Assembly (NCBI GenBank): GCA_037893225.1
Contig: JAZGUH010000695.1
Span: forward strand, 1-64,000
Length of the DNA: 64,000 nucleotides
Direction of reading: 5' to 3'
Source of the DNA: Hippasteria phrygiana
Lineage: Eukaryota; Echinodermata; Asteroidea; Valvatida; Goniasteridae
The notes beneath the pieces were generated by a model. The model searched no databases, was not told the origin of the DNA, and worked only from the letters and a program-made list of their open reading frames with translations. Shown here in pieces: positions 1-11,025 of the stretch. Position 1 is the stretch's first letter. Every line of letters starts with the position of its first letter. A program made the translations under genes and the position numbers.

Positions 1-123
1 AAACATTGCGAGGTTTGAATTTTCTCCACAAGTTTTAACTCTAAGAAGCCGCCGATAATTGCAACATGTAGCGCCAGATCTAAGCTATCCATACATGTCA
101 AAATTACTGAATTTGGTTGATAT

Positions 124-139
124 TTCATGCAATTATGAA
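124..139. other. Short dyad TTCAT-N6-ATGAA present in each monomer
   Basis: TTCAT at 124-128 and ATGAA at 135-139 are perfect inverse complements separated by GCAATT. The element recurs in nearly every monomer and is broken only where TTCATGC became TTCTTGC (about 4981 and 6601). It lies just upstream of the length-variable C-tract. It could be a binding site or a weak hairpin; five base pairs is too short to assert function. Confidence 0.5.
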
Positions 140-383
140 TGAGTAAAGCAAGTCATACCCTAGGGAATTTGACAGGAATGGAGCAATAAATAGAAGGTAA
201 TATGCACACAGATGTTGGCCGGAAAGAAAATAAACATTGCGAGGTTTGAATTTTCTCCACAAGTTTTAACTCTAAGAAGCCGCCGATAATTGCAACATGT
301 AGCGCCAGATCTAAGCTATCCATACATGTCAAAATTACTGAATTTGGTTGATATTTCATGCAATTATGAATGAGTAAAGCAAG

Positions 384-613
384 TCATACCTAGGGAATTT
401 GACAGGCATGGAGCAATAAATAGAAGGTAATATGCACACAGATGTTGGCCGGAAAGAAAATAAACATTGCGAGGTTTGAATTTTCTCCACAAGTTTTAAC
501 TCTAAGAAGCCGCCGATAATTGCAACATGTAGCGCCAGATCTAAGCTATCCATACATGTCAAAATTACTGAATTTGGTTGATATTTCATGCAATTATGAA
601 TGAGTAAAGCAAG
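384..613. repeat. Type F monomer (representative, 230 bp)
   Basis: Starts TCATACCTAGGG, one C shorter than type A, and otherwise resembles A (TAGAAGG, TAATATGC, GTTGGCCGGAAAG). I count 30 such 230-bp units: three before 3.4 kb, none between 3.4 and 26.0 kb, and the rest after 26.0 kb. Marked sub-variants carry TTGGGTTGA (26072, 33476, 34632, 38103), TTTTGTTGA (50814, 52202, 55900) or AAGTATTGCG with TTTGCAT (five copies between 39.7 and 45.7 kb). Confidence 0.9.
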
Positions 614-845
614 TCCATACCCCAGGGAATTTGACATGCATGGAGCAATAAATAGACGGTAACATGTACACAGATGTTGGCCGGAAAGAAAATAAACATT
701 GCGAGGTTTGAATTTTCTCCACAAGTTTTAACTCTAAGAAGCCGCCGATAATTGCAACATGTAGCGCCAGATCTAAGCTATCCATACATGTCAACATTAC
801 TGAATTTGGTTGATATTTCATGCAATTATGAATGAGTAAAGCAAG

Positions 846-1076
846 TCATACCCTAGGGAATTTGACAGGCATGGAGCAATAAATAGAAGGTAATATGCAC
901 ACAGATGTTGGCCGGAAAGAAAATAAACATTGCGAGGTTTGAATTTTCTCCACAAGTTTTAACTCTAAGAAGCCGCCGATAATTGCAACATGTAGCGCCA
1001 GATCTAAGCTATCCATACATGTCAAAATTACTGAATTTGGTTGATATTTCATGCAATTATGAATGAGTAAAGCAAG
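846..1076. repeat. Type A monomer (representative, 231 bp)
   Basis: Unit starting at TCATACCCTAGGG. Its diagnostic bases are GACAGGCATGG, TAGAAGG, TAATATGC, GTTGGCCGGAAAG and AGTTTTAAC. It has an AvrII-type CCTAGG inside the 8-base palindrome CCCTAGGG. It recurs, for example at 3620, 4547, 5241, 6167, 6861, 30468 and 61910. A subset (25378, 32782, 33938, 37409, 59829, 61910) carries GTCCAAA in place of GTCAAAA. Confidence 0.9.
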
Positions 1077-1308
1077 TCCATACCCCAGGGAATTTGACAG
1101 GCATGGAGCAATAAATAAAAGGTAATCTGCACACAGATGGTGGCCGGGAAGAAAATAAACATTGCGAGGTTTGAATTTTCTCCACAAGTGTTAACTCTAA
1201 GAAGCCGCCGATAATTGCAACATGTAGCGCCAGATCTAAGCTATCCATACATGTCAAAATTACTGAATTTGGTTGATATTTCATGCAATTATGAATGAGT
1301 AAAGCAAG
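1077..1308. repeat. Type C monomer (representative, 232 bp)
   Basis: Starts TCCATACCCCAGGG and carries GACAGGCATGG, TAAAAGG, TAATCTGC, GGTGGCCGGGAAG and AGTGTTAAC. The GTTAAC hexamer (HpaI-type) comes from the T-to-G change in AGTTTTAAC. Sub-variants: CATTTCG at eleven units (7554, 8711, 9406, 12646, 13341, 15655, 16350, 19590, 23294, 27690, 28616), and AGTGTTAATTC, for example at 11026, 14035, 17970, 20516, 21674, 24220, 29542 and 35788. Confidence 0.9.
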
Positions 1309-1540
1309 TCCATACCCCAGGGAATTTGACATGCATGGAGCAATAAATAGACGGTAACATGTACACAGATGTTGGCCGGAAAGAAAATAAACATTGCGAG
1401 GTTTGAATTTTCTCCACAAGTTTTAACTCTAAGAAGCCGCCGATAATTGCAACATGTAGCGCCAGATCTAAGCTATCCATACATGTCAAAATTACTGAAT
1501 TTGGTTGATATTTCATGCAATTATGAATGAGTAAAGCAAG
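1309..1540. repeat. Type B monomer (representative, 232 bp)
   Basis: Starts TCCATACCCCAGGG and carries GACATGCATGG, TAGACGG and TAACATGTACAC, followed by GTTGGCCGGAAAG and normally AGTTTTAAC. The ATGCAT hexamer (NsiI-type) within CATGCATG is specific to this subfamily. B monomers are frequent from 0.6 kb to 63 kb. The copy at 57748 has TAAACGG, and the copies at 9174 and 20979 have a D-like AGTGTTAAC tail. Confidence 0.9.
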
Positions 1541-4082
1541 TCATACCCTAGGGAATTTGACAGGCATGGAGCAATAAATAGAAGGTAATATGCACACAGA
1601 TGTTGGCCGGAAAGAAAATAAACATTGCGAGGTTTGAATTTTCTCCACAAGTGTTAACTCTAAGAAGCCGCCGATAATTGCAACATGTAGCGCCAGATCT
1701 AAGCTATCCATACATGTCAAAATTACTGAATTTTGTTGATATTTCATGCAATTATGAATGAGTAAAGCAAGTCATACCCTAGGGAATTTGACAGGCATGG
1801 AGCAATAAATAGAAGGTAATCTGCACACAGATGGTGGCCGGGAAGAAAATAAACATTGCGAGGTTTGAATTTTCTCCACAAGTGTTAACTCTAAGAAGCC
1901 GCCGATAATTGCAACATGTAGCGCCAGATCTAAGCTATCCATACATGTCAAAATTACTGAATTTGGTTGATATTTCATGCAATTATGAATGAGTAAAGCA
2001 AGTCATACCTAGGGAATTTGACAGGCATGGAGCAATAAATAGAAGGTAATATGCACACAGATGTTGGCCGGAAAGAAAATAAACATTGCGAGGTTTGAAT
2101 TTTCTCCACAAGTTTTAACTCTAAGAAGCCGCCGATAATTGCAACATGTAGCGCCAGATCTAAGCTATCCATACATGTCCAAATTACTGAATTTGGTTGA
2201 TATTTCATGCAATTATGAATGAGTAAAGCAAGTCCATACCCCAGGGAATTTGACAGGCATGGAGCAATAAATAAAAGGTAATCTGCACACAGATGGTGGC
2301 CGGGAAGAAAATAAACATTGCGAGGTTTGAATTTTCTCCACAAGTGTTAACTCTAAGAAGCCGCCGATAATTGCAACATGTAGCGCCAGATCTAAGCTAT
2401 CCATACATGTCAAAATTACTGAATTTGGTTGATATTTCATGCAATTATGAATGAGTAAAGCAAGTCCATACCCCAGGGAATTTGACATGCATGGAGCAAT
2501 AAATAGACGGTAACATGTACACAGATGTTGGCCGGAAAGAAAATAAACATTGCGAGGTTTGAATTTTCTCCACAAGTTTTAACTCTAAGAAGCCGCCGAT
2601 AATTGCAACATGTAGCGCCAGATCTAAGCTATCCATACATGTCAAAATTACTGAATTTGGTTGATATTTCATGCAATTATGAATGAGTAAAGCAAGTCAT
2701 ACCCTAGGGAATTTGACAGGCATGGAGCAATAAATATAAGGTAATATGCACACAGATGTTGGCCGGAAAGAAAATAAACATTGCGAGGTTTGAATTTTCT
2801 CCACAAGTGTTAACTCTAAGAAGCCGCCGATAATTGCAACATGTAGCGCCAGATCTAAGCTATCCATACATGTCAAAATTACTGAATTTGGTTGATATTT
2901 CATGCAATTATGAATGAGTAAAGCAAGTCATACCCCAGGGAATTTGACAGGCATGGAGCAATAAATAAAAGGTAATCTGCACACAGATGTTGGCCGGGAA
3001 GAAAATAAACATTGCGAGGTTTGAATTTTCTCCACAAGTTTTAACTCTAAGAAGCCGCCGATAATTGCAACATGTAGCGCCAGATCTAAGCTATCCATAC
3101 ATGTCAAAATTACTGAATTTGGTTGATATTTCATGCAATTATGAATGAGTAAAGCAAGTCATACCTAGGGAATTTGACAGGCATGGAGCAATAAATAGAA
3201 GGTAATATGCACACAGATGTTGGCCGGAAAGAAAATAAACATTGCGAGGTTTGAATTTTCTCCACAAGTTTTAACTCTAAGAAGCCGCCAATAATTGCAA
3301 CATGTAGCGCCAGATCTAAGCTATCCATACATGTCAAAATTACTGAATTTGGTTGATATTTCATGCAATTATGAATGAGTAAAGCAAGTCATACCCCAGG
3401 GAATTTGACAGGCATGGAGCAATAAATAAAAGGTAATCTGCACACAGATGGTGGCCGGGAAGAAAATAAACATTGCGAGGTTTGAATTTTCTCCACAAGT
3501 GTTAACTCTAAGAAGCCGCCGATAATTGCAACATGTAGCGCCAGATCTAAGCTATCCATACATGTCAAAATTACTGAATTTGGTTGATATTTCATGCAAT
3601 TATGAATGAGTAAAGCAAGTCATACCCTAGGGAATTTGACAGGCATGGAGCAATAAATAGAAGGTAATATGCACACAGATGTTGGCCGGAAAGAAAATAA
3701 ACATTGCGAGGTTTGAATTTTCTCCACAAGTTTTAACTCTAAGAAGCCGCCGATAATTGCAACATGTAGCGCCAGATCAAAGCTATCCATACATGTCAAA
3801 ATTACTGAATTTGGTTGATATTTCATGCAATTATGAATGAGTAAAGCAAGTCCATACCCCAGGGAATTTGACAGGCATGGAGCAATAAATAAAAGGTAAT
3901 CTGCACACAGATGGTGGCCGGGAAGAAAATAAACATTGCGAGGTTTGAATTTTCTCCACAAGTGTTAACTCTAAGAAGCCGCCGATAATTGCAACATGTA
4001 GCGCCAGATCTAAGCTATCCATACATGTCAAAATTACTGAATTTGGTTGATATTTCATGCAATTATGAATGAGTAAAGCAAG

Positions 4083-7000
4083 TCCATACCCCAGGGAATT
4101 TGACATGCATGGAGCAATAAATAGACGGTAACATGTACACAGATGTTGGCCGGAAAGAAAATAAACATTGCGAGGTTTGAATTTTCTCCACAAGTTTTAA
4201 CTCTAAGAAGCCGCCGATAATTGCAACATGTAGCGCCAGATCTAAGCTATCCATACATGTCAAAATTACTGAATTTGGTTGATATTTCATGCAATTATGA
4301 ATGAGTAAAGCAAGTCCATACCCCAGGGAATTTGACAGGCATGGAGCAATAAATAAAAGGTAATCTGCACACAGATGGTGGCCGGGAAGAAAATAAACAT
4401 TGCGAGGTTTGAATTTTCTCCACAAGTGTTAACTCTAAGAAGCCGCCGATAATTGCAACATGTAGCGCCAGATCTAAGCTATCCATACATGTCAAAATTA
4501 CTGAATTTGGTTGATATTTCATGCAATTATGAATGAGTAAAGCAAGTCATACCCTAGGGAATTTGACAGGCATGGAGCAATAAATAGAAGGTAATATGCA
4601 CACAGATGTTGGCCGGAAAGAAAATAAACATTGCGAGGTTTGAATTTTCTCCACAAGTTTTAACTCTAAGAAGCCGCCGATAATTGCAACATGTAGCGCC
4701 AGATCTAAGCTATCCATACATGTCAAAATTACTGAATTTGGTTGATATTTCATGCAATTATGAATGAGTAAAGCAAGTCATACCCCAGGGAATTTGACAG
4801 GCATGGAGCAATAAATAAAAGGTAATCTGCACACAGATGGTGGCCGGGAAGAAAATAAACATTGCGAGGTTTGAATTTTCTCCACAAGTGTTAACTCTAA
4901 GAAGCCGCCGATAATTGCAACATGTAGCGCCAGATCTAAGCTATCCATACATGTCAAAATTACTGAATTTGGTTGATATTTCTTGCAATTATGAATGAGT
5001 AAAGCAAGTCCATACCCCAGGGAATTTGACAGGCATGGAGCAATAAATAAAAGGTAATCTGCACACAGATGGTGGCCGGGAAGAAAATAAACATTGCGAG
5101 GTTTGAATTTTCTCCACAAGTGTTAACTCTAAGAAGCCGCCGATAATTGCAACATGTAGCGCCAGATCTAAGCTATCCATACATGTCAAAATTACTGAAT
5201 TTGGTTGATATTTCATGCAATTATGAATGAGTAAAGCAAGTCATACCCTAGGGAATTTGACAGGCATGGAGCAATAAATAGAAGGTAATATGCACACAGA
5301 TGTTGGCCGGAAAGAAAATAAACATTGCGAGGTTTGAATTTTCTCCACAAGTTTTAACTCTAAGAAGCCGCCGATAATTGCAACATGTAGCGCCAGATCT
5401 AAGCTATCCATACATGTCAAAATTACTGAATTTGGTTGATATTTCATGCAATTATGAATGAGTAAAGCAAGTCATACCCCAGGGAATTTGACAGGCATGG
5501 AGCAATAAATAAAAGGTAATCTGCACACAGATGGTGGCCGGGAAGAAAATAAACATTGCGAGGTTTGAATTTTCTCCACAAGTGTTAACTCTAAGAAGCC
5601 GCCGATAATTGCAACATGTAGCGCCAGATCTAAGCTATCCATACATGTCAAAATTACTGAATTTGGTTGATATTTCATGCAATTATGAATGAGTAAAGCA
5701 AGTCCATACCCCAGGGAATTTGACATGCATGGAGCAATAAATAGACGGTAACATGTACACAGATGTTGGCCGGAAAGAAAATAAACATTGCGAGGTTTGA
5801 ATTTTCTCCACAAGTTTTAACTCTAAGAAGCCGCCGATAATTGCAACATGTAGCGCCAGATCTAAGCTATCCATACATGTCAAAATTACTGAATTTGGTT
5901 GATATTTCATGCAATTATGAATGAGTAAAGCAAGTCCATACCCCAGGGAATTTGACAGGCATGGAGCAATAAATAAAAGGTAATCTGCACACAGATGGTG
6001 GCCGGGAAGAAAATAAACATTGCGAGGTTTGAATTTTCTCCACAAGTGTTAACTCTAAGAAGCCGCCGATAATTGCAACATGTAGCGCCAGATCTAAGCT
6101 ATCCATACATGTCAAAATTACTGAATTTGGTTGATATTTCATGCAATTATGAATGAGTAAAGCAAGTCATACCCTAGGGAATTTGACAGGCATGGAGCAA
6201 TAAATAGAAGGTAATATGCACACAGATGTTGGCCGGAAAGAAAATAAACATTGCGAGGTTTGAATTTTCTCCACAAGTTTTAACTCTAAGAAGCCGCCGA
6301 TAATTGCAACATGTAGCGCCAGATCTAAGCTATCCATACATGTCAAAATTACTGAATTTGGTTGATATTTCATGCAATTATGAATGAGTAAAGCAAGTCA
6401 TACCCCAGGGAATTTGACAGGCATGGAGCAATAAATAAAAGGTAATCTGCACACAGATGGTGGCCGGGAAGAAAATAAACATTGCGAGGTTTGAATTTTC
6501 TCCACAAGTGTTAACTCTAAGAAGCCGCCGATAATTGCAACATGTAGCGCCAGATCTAAGCTATCCATACATGTCAAAATTACTGAATTTGGTTGATATT
6601 TCTTGCAATTATGAATGAGTAAAGCAAGTCCATACCCCAGGGAATTTGACAGGCATGGAGCAATAAATAAAAGGTAATCTGCACACAGATGGTGGCCGGG
6701 AAGAAAATAAACATTGCGAGGTTTGAATTTTCTCCACAAGTGTTAACTCTAAGAAGCCGCCGATAATTGCAACATGTAGCGCCAGATCTAAGCTATCCAT
6801 ACATGTCAAAATTACTGAATTTGGTTGATATTTCATGCAATTATGAATGAGTAAAGCAAGTCATACCCTAGGGAATTTGACAGGCATGGAGCAATAAATA
6901 GAAGGTAATATGCACACAGATGTTGGCCGGAAAGAAAATAAACATTGCGAGGTTTGAATTTTCTCCACAAGTTTTAACTCTAAGAAGCCGCCGATAATTG

Positions 7001-7322
7001 CAACATGTAGCGCCAGATCTAAGCTATCCATACATGTCAAAATTACTGAATTTGGTTGATATTTCATGCAATTATGAATGAGTAAAGCAAGTCATACCCC
7101 AGGGAATTTGACAGGCATGGAGCAATAAATAAAAGGTAATCTGCACACAGATGGTGGCCGGGAAGAAAATAAACATTGCGAGGTTTGAATTTTCTCCACA
7201 AGTGTTAACTCTAAGAAGCCGCCGATAATTGCAACATGTAGCGCCAGATCTAAGCTATCCATACATGTCAAAATTACTGAATTTGGTTAATATTTCATGC
7301 AATTATGAATGAGTAAAGCAAG
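4083..7322. repeat. Two tandem 1620-bp 7-mer HOR units
   Basis: The order B-C-A-H-C-A-H occupies 4083-5702 and again 5703-7322. The summed lengths 232+232+231+231+232+231+231 give 1620. A private change, TTTCTTGCAATT instead of TTTCATGCAATT, occurs at about 4981 and again 1620 bp later at about 6601, which supports recent duplication of the whole block. The second copy has a private GGTTAATATT near 7286. The block joins at 7323 to an A-like unit with CCCTACGG and then to a C unit with CATTTCG at 7554. Confidence 0.92.
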
Positions 7323-7785
7323 TCATACCCTACGGAATTTGACAGGCATGGAGCAATAAATAGAAGGTAATATGCACACAGATGTTGGCCGGAAAGAAAA
7401 TAAACATTGCGAGGTTTGAATTTTCTCCACAAGTGTTAACTCTAAGAAGCCGCCGATAATTGCAACATGTAGCGCCAGATCTAAGCTATCCATACATGTC
7501 AAAATTACTGAATTTGGTTGATATTTCATGCAATTATGAATGAGTAAAGCAAGTCCATACCCCAGGGAATTTGACAGGCATGGAGCAATAAATAAAAGGT
7601 AATCTGCACACAGATGGTGGCCGGGAAGAAAATAAACATTTCGAGGTTTGAATTTTCTCCACAAGTGTTAACTCTAAGAAGCCGCCGATAATTGCAACAT
7701 GTAGCGCCAGATCTAAGCTATCCATACATGTCAAAATTACTGAATTTGGTTGATATTTCATGCAATTATGAATGAGTAAAGCAAG

Positions 7786-8016
7786 TCATACCCCAGGGAA
7801 TTTGACAGGCATGGAGCAATAAATAAAAGGTAATCTGCACACAGATGGAGGCCGGGAAGAAAATAAACATTGCGAGGTTTAAATTTTCTCCACAAGTGTT
7901 AACTCTAAGAAGCCGCCGATAATTGCAACATGTAGCGCCAGATCTAAGCTATCCATACATGTCAAAATTACTGAATTTGGTTGATATTTCATGCAATTAT
8001 GAATGAGTAAAGCAAG
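7786..8016. repeat. Type D* monomer (D with TTTAAA change)
   Basis: A D monomer in which GGTTTGAATTTT has become GGTTTAAATTTT (7878-7883 is TTTAAA, a DraI-type site). Seven copies: 7786, 9638, 11721, 14730, 16582, 18665 and 22369. All lie in the 7.8-22.6 kb domain and each is followed by B. The change also creates a TAA stop in the minus-strand frame that is otherwise open through most monomers. Confidence 0.85.
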
Positions 8017-8248
8017 TCCATACCCCAGGGAATTTGACATGCATGGAGCAATAAATAGACGGTAACATGTACACAGATGTTGGCCGGAAAGAAAATAAAC
8101 ATTGCGAGGTTTGAATTTTCTCCACAAGTTTTAACTCTAAGAAGCCGCCGATAATTGCAACATGTAGCGCCAGATCTAAGCTATCCATACATGTCAAAAT
8201 TACTGAATTTGGTTGATATTTCATGCAATTATGAATGAGTAAAGCAAG

Positions 8249-8479
8249 TCATACCCTAGGGAATTTGACAGGAATGGAGCAATAAATAGAAGGTAATATG
8301 CACACAGATGTTGGCCGGAAAGAAAATAAACATTGCGAGGTTTGAATTTTCTCCACAAGTTTTAACTCTAAGAAGCCGCCGATAATTGCAACATGTAGCG
8401 CCAGATCTAAGCTATCCATACATGTCAAAATTACTGAATTTGGTTGATATTTCATGCAATTATGAATGAGTAAAGCAAG
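8249..8479. repeat. Type A' monomer (GGAATGG variant of A)
   Basis: Identical in plan to type A but with GACAGGAATGG instead of GACAGGCATGG. I find it at 153, 8249, 10101, 12184, 15193, 17045, 19128 and 22832 and nowhere after 23.1 kb. Six of the seven copies after 8 kb lie in the segments linked by the +6944 and +3704 duplications, so they are best read as copies of one ancestral mutation. Confidence 0.85.
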
Positions 8480-8710
8480 TCATACCCCAGGGAATTTGAC
8501 AGGCATGGAGCAATAAATAGAAGGTAATATGCACACAGATGTTGGCCGGAAAGAAAATAAACATTGCGAGGTTTGAATTTTCTCCACAAGTTTTAACTCT
8601 AAGAAGCTGCCGATAATTGCAACATGTAGCGCCAGATCTAAGCTATCCATACATGTCAAAATTACTGAATTTGGTTGATATTTCATGCAATTATGAATGA
8701 GTAAAGCAAG
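8480..8710. repeat. Type G monomer (231 bp, CCCCAGGG with TAGAAGG)
   Basis: Combines the H/D-type start TCATACCCCAGGG with the A-type body TAGAAGG, TAATATGC and GTTGGCCGGAAAG. In five copies (8480, 12415, 15424, 19359, 23063) it also carries GCTGCCG in place of GCCGCCG, one of very few recurrent changes in the otherwise conserved centre of the monomer. The copy at 27459 lacks that change but has AAAGTAAGTC just before it. Confidence 0.85.
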
Positions 8711-8942
8711 TCCATACCCCAGGGAATTTGACAGGCATGGAGCAATAAATAAAAGGTAATCTGCACACAGATGGTGGCCGGGAAGAAAATAAACATTTCG
8801 AGGTTTGAATTTTCTCCACAAGTGTTAACTCTAAGAAGCCGCCGATAATTGCAACATGTAGCGCCAGATCTAAGCTATCCATACATGTCAAAATTACTGA
8901 ATTTGGTTGATATTTCATGCAATTATGAATGAGTAAAGCAAG

Positions 8943-9173
8943 TCATACCCCAGGGAATTTGACAGGCATGGAGCAATAAATAAAAGGTAATCTGCACACA
9001 GATGGAGGCCGGGAAGAAAATAAACATTGCGAGGTTTGAATTTTCTCCACAAGTGTTAACTCTAAGAAGCCGCCGATAATTGCAACATGTAGCGCCAGAT
9101 CTAAGCTATCCATACATGTCAAAATTACTGAATTTGGTTGATATTTCATGCAATTATGAATGAGTAAAGCAAG
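8943..9173. repeat. Type D monomer (representative, 231 bp)
   Basis: Starts TCATACCCCAGGG and carries TAAAAGG, TAATCTGC, GGAGGCCGGGAAG and AGTGTTAAC. The GATGGAGG sequence is the marker. I find D only between about 7.8 and 36.7 kb. It is usually followed directly by a B monomer. Confidence 0.88.
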
Positions 9174-10794
9174 TCCATACCCCAGGGAATTTGACATGCA
9201 TGGAGCAATAAATAGACGGTAACATGTACACAGATGTTGGCCGGAAAGAAAATAAACATTGCGAGGTTTGAATTTTCTCCACAAGTGTTAACTCTAAGAA
9301 GCCGCCGATAATTGCAACATGTAGCGCCAGATCTAAGCTATCCATACATGTCAAAATTACTGAATTTGGTTGATATTTCATGCAATTATGAATGAGTAAA
9401 GCAAGTCCATACCCCAGGGAATTTGACAGGCATGGAGCAATAAATAAAAGGTAATCTGCACACAGATGGTGGCCGGGAAGAAAATAAACATTTCGAGGTT
9501 TGAATTTTCTCCACAAGTGTTAACTCTAAGAAGCCGCCGATAATTGCAACATGTAGCGCCAGATCTAAGCTATCCATACATGTCAAAATTACTGAATTTG
9601 GTTGATATTTCATGCAATTATGAATGAGTAAAGCAAGTCATACCCCAGGGAATTTGACAGGCATGGAGCAATAAATAAAAGGTAATCTGCACACAGATGG
9701 AGGCCGGGAAGAAAATAAACATTGCGAGGTTTAAATTTTCTCCACAAGTGTTAACTCTAAGAAGCCGCCGATAATTGCAACATGTAGCGCCAGATCTAAG
9801 CTATCCATACATGTCAAAATTACTGAATTTGGTTGATATTTCATGCAATTATGAATGAGTAAAGCAAGTCCATACCCCAGGGAATTTGACATGCATGGAG
9901 CAATAAATAGACGGTAACATGTACACAGATGTTGGCCGGAAAGAAAATAAACATTGCGAGGTTTGAATTTTCTCCACAAGTTTTAACTCTAAGAAGCCGC
10001 CGATAATTGCAACATGTAGCGCCAGATCTAAGCTATCCATACATGTCAAAATTACTGAATTTGGTTGATATTTCATGCAATTATGAATGAGTAAAGCAAG
10101 TCATACCCTAGGGAATTTGACAGGAATGGAGCAATAAATAGAAGGTAATATGCACACAGATGTTGGCCGGAAAGAAAATAAACATTGCGAGGTTTGAATT
10201 TTCTCCACAAGTTTTAACTCTAAGAAGCCGCCGATAATTGCAACATGTAGCGCCAGATCTAAGCTATCCATACATGTCAAAATTACTGAATTTGGTTGAT
10301 ATTTCATGCAATTATGAATGAGTAAAGCAAGTCATACCCCAGGGAATTTGACAGGCATGGAGCAATAAATAAAAGGTAATCTGCACACAGATGGAGGCCG
10401 GGAAGAAAATAAACATTGCGAGGTTTGAATTTTCTCCACAAGTGTTAACTCTAAGAAGCCGCCGATAATTGCAACATGTAGCGCCAGATCTAAGCTATCC
10501 ATACATGTCAAAATTACTGAATTTGGTTGATATTTCATGCAATTATGAATGAGTAAAGCAAGTCCATACCCCAGGGAATTTGACATGCATGGAGCAATAA
10601 ATAGACGGTAACATGTACACAGATGTTGGCCGGAAAGAAAATAAACATTGCGAGGTTTGAATTTTCTCCACAAGTTTTAACTCTAAGAAGCCGCCGATAA
10701 TTGCAACATGTAGCGCCAGATCTAAGCTATCCATACATGTCAAAATTACTGAATTTGGTTGATATTTCATGCAATTATGAATGAGTAAAGCAAG

Positions 10795-11025
10795 TCATAC
10801 CCTAGGGAATTTGACAGGCATGGAGCAATAAATATAAGGTAATATGCACACAGATGTTGGCCGGAAAGAAAATAAACATTCCGAGGTTTGAATTTTCTCC
10901 ACAAGTTTTAACTCTAAGAAGCCGCCGATAATTGCAACATGTAGCGCCAGATCTAAGCTATCCATACATGTCAAAATTACTGAATTTGGTTGATATTTCA
11001 TGCAATTATGAATGAGTAAAGCAAG
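10795..11025. repeat. Type E monomer (representative, 231 bp)
   Basis: Starts TCATACCCTAGGG and carries TATAAGG, TAATATGC, GTTGGCCGGAAAG, CATTCCGAGG and AGTTTTAAC. The ATTCCG form occurs 13 times between 10.8 and 37.2 kb. A second form, with TATAAGG but ordinary CATTGCG and AGTGTTAAC, occurs at 2697 and then only after 47 kb (47115, 47577, 48270, 49197, 50352, 51740, 52896, 54283, 54745, 55438, 56594, 57980, 63530). The two forms mark different domains of the array. Confidence 0.88.

Larger units (their letters stand above)
1..1076. repeat. Lead-in: partial monomer, then A', F, B, A
   Basis: Bases 1-152 are the tail of a monomer cut by the window edge. Complete units follow at 153 (A'), 384 (F), 614 (B, with a private GTCAACATT) and 846 (A). 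I see no short-period higher-order pattern in this piece. The array evidently continues to the left of the window. Confidence 0.85.
1077..3388. repeat. Two tandem 1156-bp 5-mer HOR units
   Basis: Units start at 1077, 1309, 1541, 1772 and 2003, and again at 2233, 2465, 2697, 2928 and 3159, all offset by exactly 1156 bp. The length pattern is 232-232-231-231-230 in both. The copies have diverged: the third unit is A with TTTTGTTGA in the first copy and E-like TATAAGG in the second, and the fifth carries GTCCAAA only in the first. It is the oldest-looking of the short HOR pairs. Units H (3389), A (3620, with GATCAAAG) and C (3851) follow before the next block. Confidence 0.85.

Noticed and set aside
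158..165. CCCTAGGG palindrome as an operator
   Set aside because: It exists only in the CTAGGG subfamilies (A, A', E) and is lost in B, C, D, G and H without other effect, so it is a subfamily marker.
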